Origin: Acephala macrosclerotiorum
Lineage: Eukaryota; Ascomycota; Leotiomycetes; Helotiales; Mollisiaceae
Assembly (NCBI GenBank): GCA_014904845.1
Contig: MU119354.1
Span: 1 to 64,000, forward strand
DNA: 64,000 bases
Direction: 5' to 3'
Shown: in pieces, positions 21,961 to 34,423 of the stretch
Position numbering within the stretch: the stretch's first letter is position 1
Layout: the number at the start of each line of letters is the position of its first letter
Program-made: the position numbers and the translations under genes
Notes under the pieces: generated by a model
Seen by the model: the letters and a program-made list of their open reading frames with translations, nothing else
The model's database searches: none
What the model was told of the DNA's origin: nothing

Positions 21961-23670
21961 TCAAGCATGCTTCTCCTTTTCTGGCTCTTCCTTTGCTTTC
22001 GTCGCAGCTTCGGCAGCTTTCTTCTGGCCATCACGATACTTCTGCATCTTCTCACCTACATATCTCAATGTCCTTGAGAACCCCGCTGTGATTCCACTTT
22101 TCAGACTTTGGCTGGTACTGGGCCATCCAATGGTCTTTTTGATGACGCCTCGAACTTCTGCTCGTAGGTCCTCCGGCGGTTCGCTCGCGATCCTTCTTTC
22201 GAATCCACCCCCTTCTCTTCTTTTAAAACTCGTCGCATCCTCGTCAGTGGAAGCTTCAAGCATCTTATTGAATTCCAATTGCGGGATCTGATATTTCTTC
22301 TGATACTGAAAGTATAGTTTCGATCGGAAAGCTTTTGGCAGCCGCCGCACCATATTTCCTCTTTTAACGGGGTCCATGTCTTGAGCCAGTCGTACATTTG
22401 CGTCTGGGTCTTCGGCCCATTCTGGATCCGAACATTTTGAGTCATTGAAATTGACATTGGGGAGGTTGTCGATTAACGGAGAATACAGCCTTCGGAAATT
22501 GTGCAGATTGTTCCCGACAATGTTCGCGACTTTCGAGGGGTCCTCTGTTGGCAATACCATCCTGGGATCTCCCATATAACTGATGCTGGCAATTGTGCCA
22601 TATAACTCTAGCTCGGTAAATGTCGGAGGCAGAAGTAAGAGCGCTGTCCGGAGTGCTGAGATCAGGTTGACTTGGTTTGCAAGCCGCACCCTAGGATCAT
22701 CTCTCAAGATTTTGACTGGCTTCTGCAACCGTCCAGCAAGATATAATGTTGTCCATTCCGACAGATCCGTGCACAAAGTATCCAAATTGACGACACCATA
22801 CTTTATAAGGGTCCCATTGACCGTCACGTACGGGTTAAAATATACACCCGCTCCCCATTTATCCTGTACTGCTGATACTGCGCCTGATCCGAGAGATCCA
22901 AGAGCTGAATAGTGGTCTCGATGTTGATGAAGGTTCAAGGAATGCCAATGCTGGGTATAGGAAACGCCAAATATAAAATCAATCATCTTTGGGGTACCGT
23001 TCTGCGCCTTTTGAACTGCTAATGGAGCATTTGGATGAATTGAGGTCGCACTAGAGGGTGTAATCGCAGACTGTGAGGAGAACAGAGTTAGCATACATTC
23101 ATTGCATTGGGACGAAAGAGACGTAAATGGAGGAAACCCAAATACTAATTGGACGTACCGGTTTCGATTGCGGAAACACACCAGACCCATAAGCAAACGC
23201 ATATCGTATAGGAGCTCGAAACTGCCACAGTATCTGCCTCAATGCCTCCTTAAACTCGTCATTGATCACAATATGCTGATTGACCCCAAAATTCGAATGT
23301 GGTAGCTCGGAGAAGTTCGAGATGTTGTAATTAGGATTATCCTCCCAGTCAGAAGGCGGTGCACTCAATGGACTCGACTTTGGTGTTTCTGCCGATTTTT
23401 TTGAGGCCGAGTCTGAAGCAAATTCCTTCACGTCCTTCTCTTGAGAGCTCACTGTCGCCGACTCTTTCGGGGCTTGCGATGCGAAGAATCGTCTCGAGGC
23501 GGGGTATGTGGGTCGGATGCTACGGATTGAAATCGGCCTTGGAGGCAGTATGGAATACGGACGGCCAGGAGACCTCACGATTGTCTGCTATGAAGCTGTT
23601 AGCTACGGAGGTATGGCATGTGATAGACCTGAACTGCGGTCCTGCTTACAGAAAGGTGTCGCAAAGCCAT
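21961..23670 (-). CDS. TAM41: Mitochondrial CDP-diacylglycerol synthase Tam41
   Basis: Exons 23670-23650, 23584-23159 and 23070-21961 sum to 519 codons (518 aa). The first 7-codon exon supplies the ATG; without it the frame would start at GTG. The basic, hydroxylated N-terminus (RHLST..RSPGRPYSILPPRP..RRFF) is a mitochondrial presequence. Tam41 signatures follow: YAFAYGSGVFPQ, a nucleotidyltransferase-fold GSG motif, then MIDFIFGV, HWHSLNLHQHRDHYS and GAGVYFNPYV. The enzyme makes CDP-diacylglycerol from phosphatidic acid and CTP at the inner membrane, the first step to cardiolipin. The C-terminal 50 residues are Lys/Glu/Ala rich, an extension beyond the core fold. Confidence 0.93.
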
Positions 23671-24910
23671 TGTCCTAGTCTTTTTGGGACATCTATCCCA
23701 TTTATGCTTGTTTTATTTGCCCCGGGGTGCAGCAGATGCCGCCAAATTGTCACCGTTCGTCGAGAGCCATATGTGTATTGCCGTTGTCGAAGTGAAGCTG
23801 GGATTTTGCAGAGCTGTCAACATTCGCTAAACCTATTTTAAATCCCCGCATCCCGCGGATCCAGGCACTGCAGAACCCCGAGACACGTGCATGATGACGA
23901 GCATTGCAGTGTCCAAAAAGACCGAAATTCTGCATACTCATTGATGCGTGCCCAAATATCGTGGTACTGGAGTTGATCAAGAATAACCGTCGCTTTGTTC
24001 AAGGTCACATATTTTCAGTCACTGCGGCCGCCAATTCTCATTCCGGAACGGCCCGAATCTAGGGGACCACGCAGGACAGAACGGTGATAATAGGGGTCTT
24101 CTGTAAGGTACCACTTGTCATTTAAGAGGAGAGTGCTATGATAGTTTGCTGAGTTGCGATGTGTCTTCCACGAATAAGGCGTCATAAGTATAGACATCAT
24201 GATGATTACATATTGCAATCTGCTGAGGCTATCTGCGAGAATACGGTTCTATCAAGTTTACAAATATCACCATATATCTCGAGCCATACGCAAGCTACGC
24301 AACATAAACTAATCATCTCATAAGATCGCTCCCTCCAAGGACACACTTCCCAACCCTCCTGCTACAGCACCGTCGACTTCAGAGCCCTTCCGTGAGACCA
24401 AGTGTCGAAAGTATTCCTGCTGTAGGTCTTCTGTGGCATAGATCAAGCACACAAGAAAAGAAGACAAGCTCCGCAAGAATAAATAATTCTCTGTGGACGG
24501 CGTGAGATGAGTATATTGAAATAAGATACTCCGTATATTACATGACAAAGTGCGATAGAAACGGACAATTTGCGGAGCAGAAGGGAGAGAATCCAGCTTT
24601 TAAGACTCGATGGTTGCGTATACTTGGAGTATCAAAATCCTAGAACAAAAACTTCAAATTCTAAACAGGAAGGACGGACTTAATAAGAAGCAAATTTGAC
24701 AAACTTCAAATTTGAAAGATCAACAGCTTTGGAACTTTGAAAATGCTCCCCTTCAACCCCTCCTAAAATCGTTTCTGCGCCAACAAAGAAACTGTTGTCA
24801 TTGATATTCCACGTGATACGCTGCTTTCAACCGCGAATCTTCATCCCAATTGCGACAACAGCAACATCGACGCCAACTAACGCGTACGAGGTGTTTCGAA
24901 CTCAGCAAAT
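23671..24910. promoter_or_regulatory. Divergent intergenic region between TAM41 and MAD1
   Basis: The 1.24-kb gap separates two divergent starts and must hold both promoters. Short frames occur (for example 24318-24548 minus) but have no family, intron structure or start context to support them. No repeat or RNA gene was recognised. Confidence 0.45.
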
Positions 24911-27288
24911 ATGAGGGCGCATACGCCTAAACAGGGAGACCATGAATCTCAACGAAGGAGCTCCATTACGGGCATCGGCGGCCATAGAATGAGTATGGGG
25001 AGCAGTATTCCAAGGGTGCAGTCTAGGGTAAGTTCTTCATCCTCTACGGGACATTCACTTGCTACATGACAATTGAAGGTGAAACTAACCGCGAATTACA
25101 GATTGCTGCCGGACGCGCAGCCTCAAGCAACCAGCCAGCTTTCGATTTCCTCACTGGCGCAGAATTGACCCAACGACCAGCATCGCGCGGCGACCCCTTC
25201 CGACAATCAGGACGAACAGTATCCGGCGAGCGAAAACCCGATGTCCCTCTATACGAGAACGAGACCGAGCGAGAGAAACGACACAAGGAATTGGAGGAAC
25301 TGAAAGCTGAAGTCAAGACCTTGAAATACACAATCGATAATCACAAACAGGAAGAGGAACTTTCCAAGCTTAGACATGAGAGCGAGCTTCGAGATATTAG
25401 GCGGAAAGCCGAGGAAGACTTTAAGAAGATGCAAGTGGCAGATTCAGAGAGGTCGAAGGCTGTGAGGCAGCATGAATTGTTGCTCAAGGAGATAATTGAG
25501 GTTCGGGATGCTGCTAGTAATGAGAAGGCTGTTCTGGAGAGGCGGTTGCGCGAGAGTGAGGAGAGTAAGCGACTGCTAGAAGAAGAAGTCGAGGACGTTA
25601 GGTCTGAGAAGGAAGAAAGCTCACGAAGTCTAGAGAGGAAAGCTTCTGAGCTTGAGGCGAGGAATGAGACTTTGCAACGAACTGTGGAAGAGCTGCAGCA
25701 AGATTCGGATCGGAGAGAAGCATTGCTCCAGGAGGCTCAGCAGCAGCTAGCGGGCAAAGAGACTGCCTATGGCGCGTTGGAAGCTGAGAACATCAGACTG
25801 AAAGCACAGACAGGAGATGCGGACACCTTGGGAATAATCAAGAGGGAGCTGAGCGAGCAGGTCACCCATATCCGAAAGTTGGAGGTCACAAACAGAGAAC
25901 AGGCGGCAGAGTTAAAGCACTTGAAGCGACTTCATAAGGCTGTTGAGGTTGTGGAAGAAGAGAAGAGAACATTACAGCGGAAGCTTGAAGCAAGGGAAGG
26001 CCTTGAGAACGACCTTAACGAAGCACGAATCCAGAGACAAAGACTCGAGGACGAACGCCTGGCGTGGACTGCTTATCTTCAGAGTGAAGCTGGTCCTGAT
26101 GGACACCTTGAATTCGACTCACCAGAGTCCATTGCTCGAGCTCTTATTGCTGAGAGATTTCAAACAGCTACATTAGTCGAAAGGATCGGAGCTATTGAAG
26201 CTGAGTTATCTACCAAGGATAGCAACATTCAGACGGTCGAGCAAGAGAAGGCAAAACTCAACGAGCAAATTGAGAAGCTTAAGTCCACCAACGGGGCAAC
26301 TGCGAACAGCAAGACACATATACGTTTGGAACGACAGAAAGCTTTGGCAATCAAGGAAGCAGAGTACCTTCGTGCACAACTCAAGGCTTATGACTCAGAG
26401 GAAACCACATTTCAGCCAGAGAGTGTTGATGAAGCCAAGCGGAAACAAGTCCAAGAGCTTGAAGACATGGTGGCACAGTATCGACAAGAAGTAGAGACAC
26501 TCAGCGCCCAGATTTTGACTCAAGAGGTGGTCCCTGTGGCACCTCAGTCACCAAATAAGCGTCCTCGCGATGATTCCGAAGATAACGAGCGTATGGGCCA
26601 GCTTCTACGGAAAAACAGAAAACTCCAAGATGAGCTCTCCACATTACAAACCTCTTCCAAGCTTCTCCAGAAAGAGCTATCAGTAGCTCAAGAACGATTG
26701 ACTGCGGCCTCTCTGCAATCTAAAACCCGAATTCTCTCCCTCCGCTCCAACCCCACCTCAGACTTCGAGGCCATCAAACTCTCAACCCTTACATCTCTCC
26801 AACAAGAAAACAAAGACCTTCTCGCCCGCCTCCAATCCATCAACCCAAACATCGACTCCGTCCCCCTCTCCACCCTCCACTCCGCCCAACGCGAAGTCCT
26901 CGACGCCCAAAACGCCCTCGACTCCGAAAAGAAGCGCAACGACCGCCTCATGAAAGTCTGGGGCGCCAAATCCCTTGAATTCCGACAACTAGTCATCTCC
27001 CTCCTCGGCTGGGACGTCGTCTTCATGAAAGATGGGAAAATGCGCGTAACTTCTTTCTTCTATCCTTCTAAAGGAGATGATGAGAATAGTATCGTTTTTG
27101 ATGGTGATAGAGGGACGATGAAGATTAGTGGAGGGCCGGAGAGTGCGTTTGCGAAGAAGATCAGTGATCAGATCAAATTTTGGGTCAAGGAAAGGGGGAG
27201 TATTCCTTGTTTTTTGGCGGTGTTAACGTTAGAATTTTATGAGGAGGCGAATAGAGACGGGACTTTAAGGGTGGAGGTGGATCCTTAG
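24911..27288 (+). CDS. MAD1: Spindle assembly checkpoint protein Mad1
   Basis: Exon 1 (24911-25027) and exon 2 (25102-27288) join in frame to 768 codons (767 aa). The N-terminus is basic and serine rich. Residues from about 70 to 640 are nearly continuous coiled coil (heptad-rich Glu/Lys/Leu/Gln), as in Mad1, which holds Mad2 at unattached kinetochores. Near the C-terminus the segment KKRNDRLMKVWGAKSLEFRQ matches the conserved region containing the RLK motif that contacts Bub1; here it reads RLM rather than RLK. It is followed by the RWD-like domain (about residues 672-767, starting SLLGWDVVFMKDGKMRVTS). The protein acts at nuclear pores and kinetochores. BIR1 lies tail to tail 311 bp away. 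Confidence 0.9.
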
Positions 27289-27599
27289 GCCGGTGGTGAT
27301 GGGACGGAGTGAGATGTGTTAAGTATGATATGAGGTATAGCGGAGTTGCTGTGTATATTGCTGTACTTGCTAAGGCTGCATCTCCATGGCGTTCAGTAGG
27401 AAAACTTGAGAGGGAGGGTGGCATCTGGCAGATACCTTACGCTCATGACCACGACTTTGCAAAATAAAAATCTCATGAATTGAATTCGCGTTACGGAAAC
27501 CACAGCAAATGCGTCTAAACACAGACGCCATTAGCATCCAACAGTCATGTTTATACGTGCCCCAACGCCCAGTAACCCAACAGAAAATCAAACAATTAC

Positions 27600-30416
27600 T
27601 TATTCAAGACACTCGACACCCTCCAAAGCCTGCATGGCTCTCATCCCTTCGCTCTCAAAAAGTCCAACCATCCTCTCGCATTCCCCTTTCAACTTCTCTT
27701 CTGCCACTTCAGCGTTATACTTGATCCATTCTTCGACAGTCATCTTCTTCTCCGGACTAGTCAATTCTCCATTCTTCGCCTTCTCAATGGCTCCACCGAA
27801 CGGATTTGCAGCGTTCTCATCACTGGGGGTTTTCATGAAGACCATATCCAGATCGACAGCTGTCCAGGGTGCGTTGCTTTGCAGACCTGCAAGGACATTG
27901 CGTTTCGAGGGCGACATCATCCCAGGTGTAGTATCAGCAAGCGGGATTCGTCGTGTGCCTGAATGAGGCGTGACAGTCTTCTTGGTCGCAGCTGAAGGCT
28001 TAGAAGATGGAGGGTGATTCTCCGCGTCTGATGATTGAGGTGACTGTGAAGGAGTTGCCTCTTTGGGGGGAGGTGTAGGCGATCGAGGCGGCGAGGAAGG
28101 CATAGCTCCTGGCATCGAATGCGGAGCTTCCACTGGAGCTGGTTCTTCTACCGGCTTGGAATTGACCGATTTTGTCAACATCAAGGGAAGTGGCTCTCTT
28201 TGAGCCGAGATCTTTCGAGGTCTGCCTCTAGGCTTGGTTGCTTTTGCCTTGACCGGCTCGGGTGCTGGTTCAGGAATTGGGTCTCCCTCCATCGGTTTGG
28301 GCTCCAGCGCAGGACCTTGAGCGTAATATGTTATTTCTGTGTGAGTGATTTCTTCGCCATGCATCGCCACCTCCTTACCTTTTCTGGAAGGAGCTGGTTC
28401 CTTAATCACAGGCGACTCAGGCACTCCAGGTCCAACCTGTGGCTTGTGGACAATCTCCTCGATGTTTCTACTCGGGCCTTTCTTGACACCCTTGCCCTTC
28501 TTCATGGTGCTGCCTCGTCGTGTCGAACCACCTCTTACGACTGTAGAATTGCTCGCATCGGTTTCATTTCCAGAATCCTCATTCTGGAGTACGCTGCCGT
28601 CCTCGGTCATAACAACATCGTTATCATTATTGGACATTGCCGAACCTCTCGTAGTCCGTCCAGGAAGCTTTCTTGGTGGCTGGCGTGTCGATGCTCGGTG
28701 CTTCTTGGGTGCAATGACCGGTGATAATTGTTGCATGGAGATGCTGTGCTCGAGCTCGGCTGCAATCTGCTGAGAAGCTTCTTCGGCTGCCAGTCGTTCT
28801 GCCTCTGCTTCCGCCTGGGCCTTCTTCTCAGCAGCACGTTGCTTAGCAGACACCTTTCGAGGCTGCTTTCCTTTAGCAGCACCCTTCGCTTTTGGAAGCG
28901 GTTTAGACTCCTGCTCCATAGCCTCAAGTTCTGCATCGATGACCGCCTCATCAATCTGCATTGGTTCTGGATCAAACATGGCATGATCTGCATTGTGACC
29001 CGTGCCTTTCTCTGATTGCTCCGGTGCTACCATCTCCTCCTCATTATCTGTCAATGATCGCGCAAGGTCGGCCTCGAGAGCTCTATCAATCTCATCATCA
29101 TCAAGAACTGGGGCTCTCATGGGTGCCACAGAAGCAGCTGAAACCTTGCGAGATGCCCGGCCTTTCCTCCCCGCTGTCTTTACGGACCCAGCACTGCTTA
29201 TGATAGAATCATCCATGGCGGTACTTGCTCTCGTTCGTGTTGCTCTTCGCTTTGGTGGAGGTGCCATTTCTTCAGTTGGAGCTGCAGGCTCAATGGTCTC
29301 ATCACTCTTTCGCTTCCTACCTCGAGTTGGCTTAGGCGCCACCTCAATCTTTACTTCGTAGCTATCATCCTCTGGTTCTGGGGCTGCTTCCACCTCGACT
29401 GGCTCGCTCTTCTTCGCTCTAGTTTTCTTCGCTGGAGCAACCTTCTTAGGTTTGGCCATCTTCTTCCCCCGGGTTGCTGTGGCGTTCGTTGCGGTTGTGA
29501 GTACACTATCTTCGTCCTCGGCTGGAAGATCCAATATCGAAGGTGCTTCGGAGGCCACAGTAAACTGTGACTGTGTTGATAGTCGAGATGTTTTCGATGC
29601 TCGACCTTTTCCTTTCGTCTTCTTGATTGCGGGACTTTGTTTGTAATTGCTGATGAGGGTGAAGAAAGCACATTCTGACGAGCGATTGAAGTGCTCGTCC
29701 CTGCTAAGGTTAGAATCGCGACGGAAGGTGCAACCCATGAGTTCTTACAGTGGCTTGTCAGACGGTTCCCATCCATCTAATGCCAGGGCACAATATACAC
29801 ACGTTGCCATATCATCTGATTCTGGTGTTGGAGTATATTTCCATCCGGAATCCACCATCTATGCCACATCAGCACATGCTATACATTAGGCATTTGTCAC
29901 GCGCAACACACCTGTTTCGTCTTGCACTTCCATCCTTTCTTGTGCTCGTGTGGCCATTTGTCGGAAAAGGTCGCCATTCTAGCCTCAACCATGGTGGTAC
30001 TCGCTGGGTATTGCTGACTCAATTCTTCGTCTCCTCTTTCGATCAATGCGGTTGTTGCCCAACCACAGTTCGGAGCATGTTTTGCGTGTTCGGCCAATGG
30101 ATCATCTCCCTCTTCCCATCCATCGAGATTCCTATGGCAGAGGAAGCAGGCAACGTTGTCGGGGTTGTTTGTTGCAGGGTGGTAGAAGAAACCTGCTTTG
30201 GCAAGCTGAACGCGTGTTAGAGTCCGTACAATTATAACAGAAGATGTGTGTACACACCTCCTCCCCAGACAGGAATTTGTGAGGCCATTTGATTGCTTTC
30301 GTGCCTTTCGTGCTCGCGTTCGAGGCTCGTCGTTTTGCCAGTTGATGCGCGACCTGAAAGGATGCAAGCCGGCTCTCGTAGGTGAAGAATTGATCTGCGA
30401 TCGTGGAGACACTCAT
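27600..30416 (-). CDS. BIR1: BIR-domain chromosomal passenger protein (survivin homologue)
   Basis: Exons 30416-30258, 30205-29912, 29858-29749 and 29700-27600 sum to 888 codons (887 aa). Two BIR zinc folds are visible: Cys73, Cys76, His93, Cys100 in the first and Cys171, Cys174, His191, Cys198 in the second. A long disordered Lys/Pro/Glu-rich middle follows, with KPRGRPRK, an AT-hook-like motif. The conserved C-terminal helix starts MTVEEWIKYNAEVAEEKL. Bir1 is the scaffold of the chromosomal passenger complex with Aurora kinase and INCENP, directing it to centromeres. The ATG at 30416 was chosen because the family begins just before the first BIR; the same frame is open further upstream to 30575. 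An inverted-repeat element lies 174 bp upstream of this start. Confidence 0.92.
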
Positions 30417-30589
30417 TTTGATGTGCGTGAAAGTCTGCCAATGCTCATTTGTTGTTTTGTCGTTCGTTGTACAATTGTTGCTGAGGCTTACTCGATGTCG
30501 AGAGCGCAGCGCGGTGGTTTGTTTACTTTGATTCTGCCGCCGCACACCGCTAGCCAAAGACGGCATAGTCCACATGCAACCCCCACAAC

Positions 30590-30632
30590 AGTGGGTGTAG
30601 GAATTCCGTGCGCACGGACCAAAAACACTAAA
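30590..30632 (+). repeat. Left terminal inverted repeat
   Basis: Pairs with 31778-31820. The sequence begins AGTGGGTGTAGG and holds the 12-bp palindrome CCGTGCGCACGG. Confidence 0.8.
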
Positions 30633-31777
30633 TTTGAATCTCGCGATTTATTTAAAAATATAAACAACTCTCTTAAATCCAATTATAGCACTATTAACGC
30701 GATTAAATTTTTTGCGAATTTTATTTTTCGAACTTTTTATCGGCGAAGAAATTACGATTAAAAAAAAGTGTAAATTTTTTAACGTATTAATTCGAAATAT
30801 TAAATTTAAATCGTTATATCGTATTTTATTCGATTGTAAGATTTCAAAGAATTATAATCGAAAATAGAAAAAATAATTTGAAATTATAAATTTTAAAGTA
30901 AAAAAAAAAACTTAATAAAAAATTTTAATATTTAAACGTAAATTTAAAATTATTAAATCGATATATAAAATTTTTTATTTTTTTATTCGAAATTCGATTC
31001 GAAAATAGTTTTACGAAATTTAAATTGTATTTTACGATTTATTTATTTAAAAACGCTAATTGTAATAAAAATTAAAAAAATATATTAAAAAAAACGAAAA
31101 ATATATATATATTTTTATAAAAAAAATTATATTTATTAAAAATTACAAATAATAAATTATTTATAATTATAATTATATTTACGATTTTTTTTTTCGATTT
31201 TTTCGATTATATTATTTATACAAACGAAATATATATCGATTTTATATTATAAATATAAAATAAAATATTTTAAAAATAAAAAACGTAAAATAATTTAAAA
31301 AATATTAAATAAAAATTATCGTTTAAAAATATTATATTGAGCGTTTTTTATTAATTTATTATCGAGCGATCGAGTCTATATATTAAATTAATAATAAATC
31401 GTAATTTTTATAAAATAATAATAATTTTTTTTATAATATATAAAAATAAAATTTTATATAAAAATATAAAAAAATTTATAATATTTAAAACTTTATTCAT
31501 TTTATTCAAAGTTTAAATTTTAATTCTATTAAAAGTATTTAAAGTATTATAAAATAACGTTTAAAGCGTAAAATTTTCGATAATAAAAATAAAATAAAAT
31601 AAAATTTATAAAAAAAATAAAATAAAATTACAATAAAAAAAATACGATATCGTATCGCTAATATACTCAGAAAATGTACCATGCTTATTAAATCCAGTGG
31701 GAAGCTTATTAAAGGCAATAAATAGTAATGTGAAGCTATAAATTAGATTTATATCCAATTCTAGTGATTTTATGATT

Positions 31778-31820
31778 TTTGGTGTTTTTGGCCCGTGCGC
31801 ACAGAATTCCTACACCCACT
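31778..31820 (-). repeat. Right terminal inverted repeat
   Basis: Reverse complement matches 30590-30632 with three transitions. The first breaks the perfect palindrome seen at the left end. Confidence 0.8.
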
Positions 31821-32262
31821 TTTGCCCACGTTGATTTTCAATGTCCAGTTCCTTCTGGAGCGTTTGCAGAATTTTTCAAAAAACGAGATTTTGTTTGAAT
31901 AGCTGGCATCCAGCCCGCGAAAATTTGATGCATCCACGCAGAAATACAATCTTTCTGTTGTGAAAGTCACATGATCATATCATAATGAGCACTCTCACGG
32001 GTCGCAGGAGCCCAATGCTCGTAAAGTATATCAAAAGTTTGATATAATTCCTATCCTATGCATAAATAGCAATGCAAGATACTCCTAATGCAGAATAATA
32101 TCCACAACTTTCAAGACGCATTCACCATGCAAGTCAACACCATGCAACCTTTTCAACGAGTGTTCGTCGCCTGCTCAACGATTCCCAGAATGGACTTCCT
32201 TGAGAATACCTAGCACGTCGTAAGCATTGCTTAAAGGAAAAGACTTTACAAATGCGATTACA

Positions 32263-33037
32263 TTACCAACACTTTTGCCATTGGACACCAACAACGAATT
32301 CAACCTTGCCGTCAACGGAGTCCTCAATGAAGAGACCGCTTCCGGTAGTTGAGCCTGTCAAGCGGACTTGGGAGTTGATGTTGAGAGGTAGTGCGGCACC
32401 GCAAGAAGACCAGATCGAAGAAGCGAATGGGATGCTGTTAGAGACTTCATAGTCACTGCTGGTTGGTCCCCTGAATGTCGTCTGGGTGGAAGCTTGGGTA
32501 GAGGCTGTTGTCATGTCAGCCAATTGTCTGATGGAACCACTTTTCAGACAACATACATCCAGAGAAGTAGTAGGTAGCTGATTGAACACCAGAAACGCCA
32601 GAAGTAAGATCGGCGTAGCCACGGAAAGTCGTACCGAGAACGCTGTACTGGAAGCCGGATGGGTATTGCAAGTTGATGTTGAGCTGGCAGTTCTTGCAGT
32701 TTTCTGTTAACGCAACACCGGCTCCGAGAGACGCAACAAAAGGGTCGAAAATGATTGTGAAGCTGGATATTGATCAGTCATCTCATTCGGAGAGTTGGAG
32801 ATCAGGAATGACAAACCTTGTTCGGTCCACGGAAATGAAAGATCCGACAGAACCTTGAGGGGAACCAGTTCCACCATAAGAGATTGAGTTGGTTGTGACT
32901 TGAGATGGGTTTGGTCCTGTAGAGTTGTCTGTGGATGAACCAATAGTAACTCCTAAAACAGGAATAGTATCTGGCTCGGCCACTGGTGCAGCAAGAGCAG
33001 CAACTGCAAGCGCAAGGACTGAGAAGATTGTGTACAT
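32263..33037 (-). CDS. Secreted DUF4360-family protein
   Basis: Exons 33037-32817, 32762-32557 and 32504-32263 sum to 223 codons (222 aa). The N-terminus MYTIFSVLALAVAALAAPVAEP is a classical signal peptide with cleavage after an Ala-rich core. The mature part carries features of DUF4360: a GSPQGSV segment, TSFTIIFDPFVASLGAGV, the paired cysteines of ENCKNCQLNINLQYPSGFQYSVLG, TTFRGYADL, and the ending LNINSQVRL...VQWQKCW. The function of the family is not established; members are small extracellular fungal proteins. It reads as intact and is probably secreted. Confidence 0.85.
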
Positions 33038-34421
33038 TTTGAAGATTTTGGAAAGGTTATGTAGATGTGTAAGAGTTGGAAAGCTGAAGAGATGATGTGC
33101 AGATGGGTGGTGTGAGAACTTATTCTGGGGAATTCTGGGGGTCTTTATATGTTTCTAGAGCCACTTACAAGACAATGTCATGACAACGGATGACTATTAC
33201 CCCTCCTAGAGTTGTAGGCCATACCAAGAGAGACTCTCCTGATACTTCGTGCAGATCATCAATTGGCATAGTGTCTATACCTACCCATCTCCGCATTCCA
33301 TGAGAGGAATTGCCCCGCAGCACTCTCGTGAATGTCTTCGGTGGCAGGAGAGTATGGGCTGACTGATACAATACGAGATGCGATGTTCTGAGATGGATTG
33401 GGTAAAATCTAGGCGAGGAACAAGATTGTAGCAATGTTCAGAATCGAGCAACATGGAACCGAGTCGAGATGGAAAATCGACAGCTTCAATGCAAAAAAAT
33501 CCTTGTCCACGCGGTTTCAAGGGTAAGAAAATATGGACCGAGAGGTGCTTGTGACTGAGGTCGATGTAAAATCTATAGTACTATAGATTGAGACAGTTCT
33601 ATGTATAGAATAAAAGTAAGCTTAGTGGATGGTGTGACCAAAAAGACCAATGACAGACTGGCCCAGAACGGCAAAATTTAATATTGTACATCCACAATGG
33701 ACCTTGTTGAAATGGGCTGAAAGCAAGAACCTAGGAATATCGGATGGAATCGATGCGTTTGGATGGGCTCAGAACTTTGCCCTCGCTCCATGGCCACACG
33801 CGGCACGCTCTGTAGCAACGGCGGCATTGAACTTAGCTCTAGCGGCTAGTCAAGGGATTCTGCAATGGCAGCATGTTCATTCGGTTGTATTCTGTCCTCG
33901 GATTAAGGTATTTGGCTTGCTGTTAGGGCTCAGACCCGTGCGTAAAATAACGTTGCGGGCAGGTACCCCGCCACGGAGGGGAAGGTGGAGATAAGAGGGA
34001 CCATCATCAATTGAAACAGATTACCGACAATTTTCGAGAATTCTCCGAACCGACTTGAAATCCCATATCTTCTCTACGGGTATGAGGCAAGGATCGGACG
34101 GCAAGCCTCATCCCATGCAGTGGCGAGAACGGCAAGTCCGAAAGGCATGAGATGGTTTGTTGACATCCGCTCCGTCTCGAGCGCTTGAGTAAGATCTTGT
34201 CATTGCTTTAGCCAGGACGATAGGCGACAGGTCCGAAAACATTGATTGCATGCATCTGGGAGGCTCCGAAGTGGGAAGTGTAGATGGACAAGGTAGATCA
34301 AGATGCTGAGATGAATTAAGGTGTGAGGTTGGGGTGAGCTAGAACGAATTAAGGTTGGCGCAATTCGGTTCGCTTTGTGGGGAACAGGGGGGATATCCTG
34401 AACGTCAATCTTCTGGTAATC
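33038..34421. other. Intergenic stretch, no supported gene
   Basis: Short frames are present (the longest is 33650-33994 plus) but none shows a domain or believable exon structure. The first part upstream of 33037 is the promoter of the DUF4360 gene. No repeats stand out until the MITE at 34424. Confidence 0.4.
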
Positions 34422-34423
34422 TA

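Larger units (their letters stand above)
30590..31820. mobile_element. 1.23-kb RIP-degraded DNA transposon with 43-bp inverted ends
   Basis: The ends 30590-30632 and 31778-31820 are inverted repeats of 43 bp with three mismatches, all transitions. Each starts AGTGGGTGTAGGAATTC and contains the subterminal palindrome around GTGCGCAC. Everything between about 30640 and 31740 is extremely AT-rich with no open frame. The GC-containing ends beside an AT-only body fit an element whose interior was hit by RIP. No clear target duplication flanks it, so the superfamily (Tc1/mariner or hAT) is undecided; length and end size would allow a pogo/Fot1-like element or a deletion derivative. Confidence 0.75.

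Noticed and set aside
23671..24910. Short minus-strand frame 24318-24548 as a gene
   Set aside because: No domain, no start context and no introns; more likely promoter sequence between two divergent genes.
28119..28773. 201- and 142-codon plus-strand frames
   Set aside because: Antisense to the low-complexity middle of BIR1; no domain of their own.
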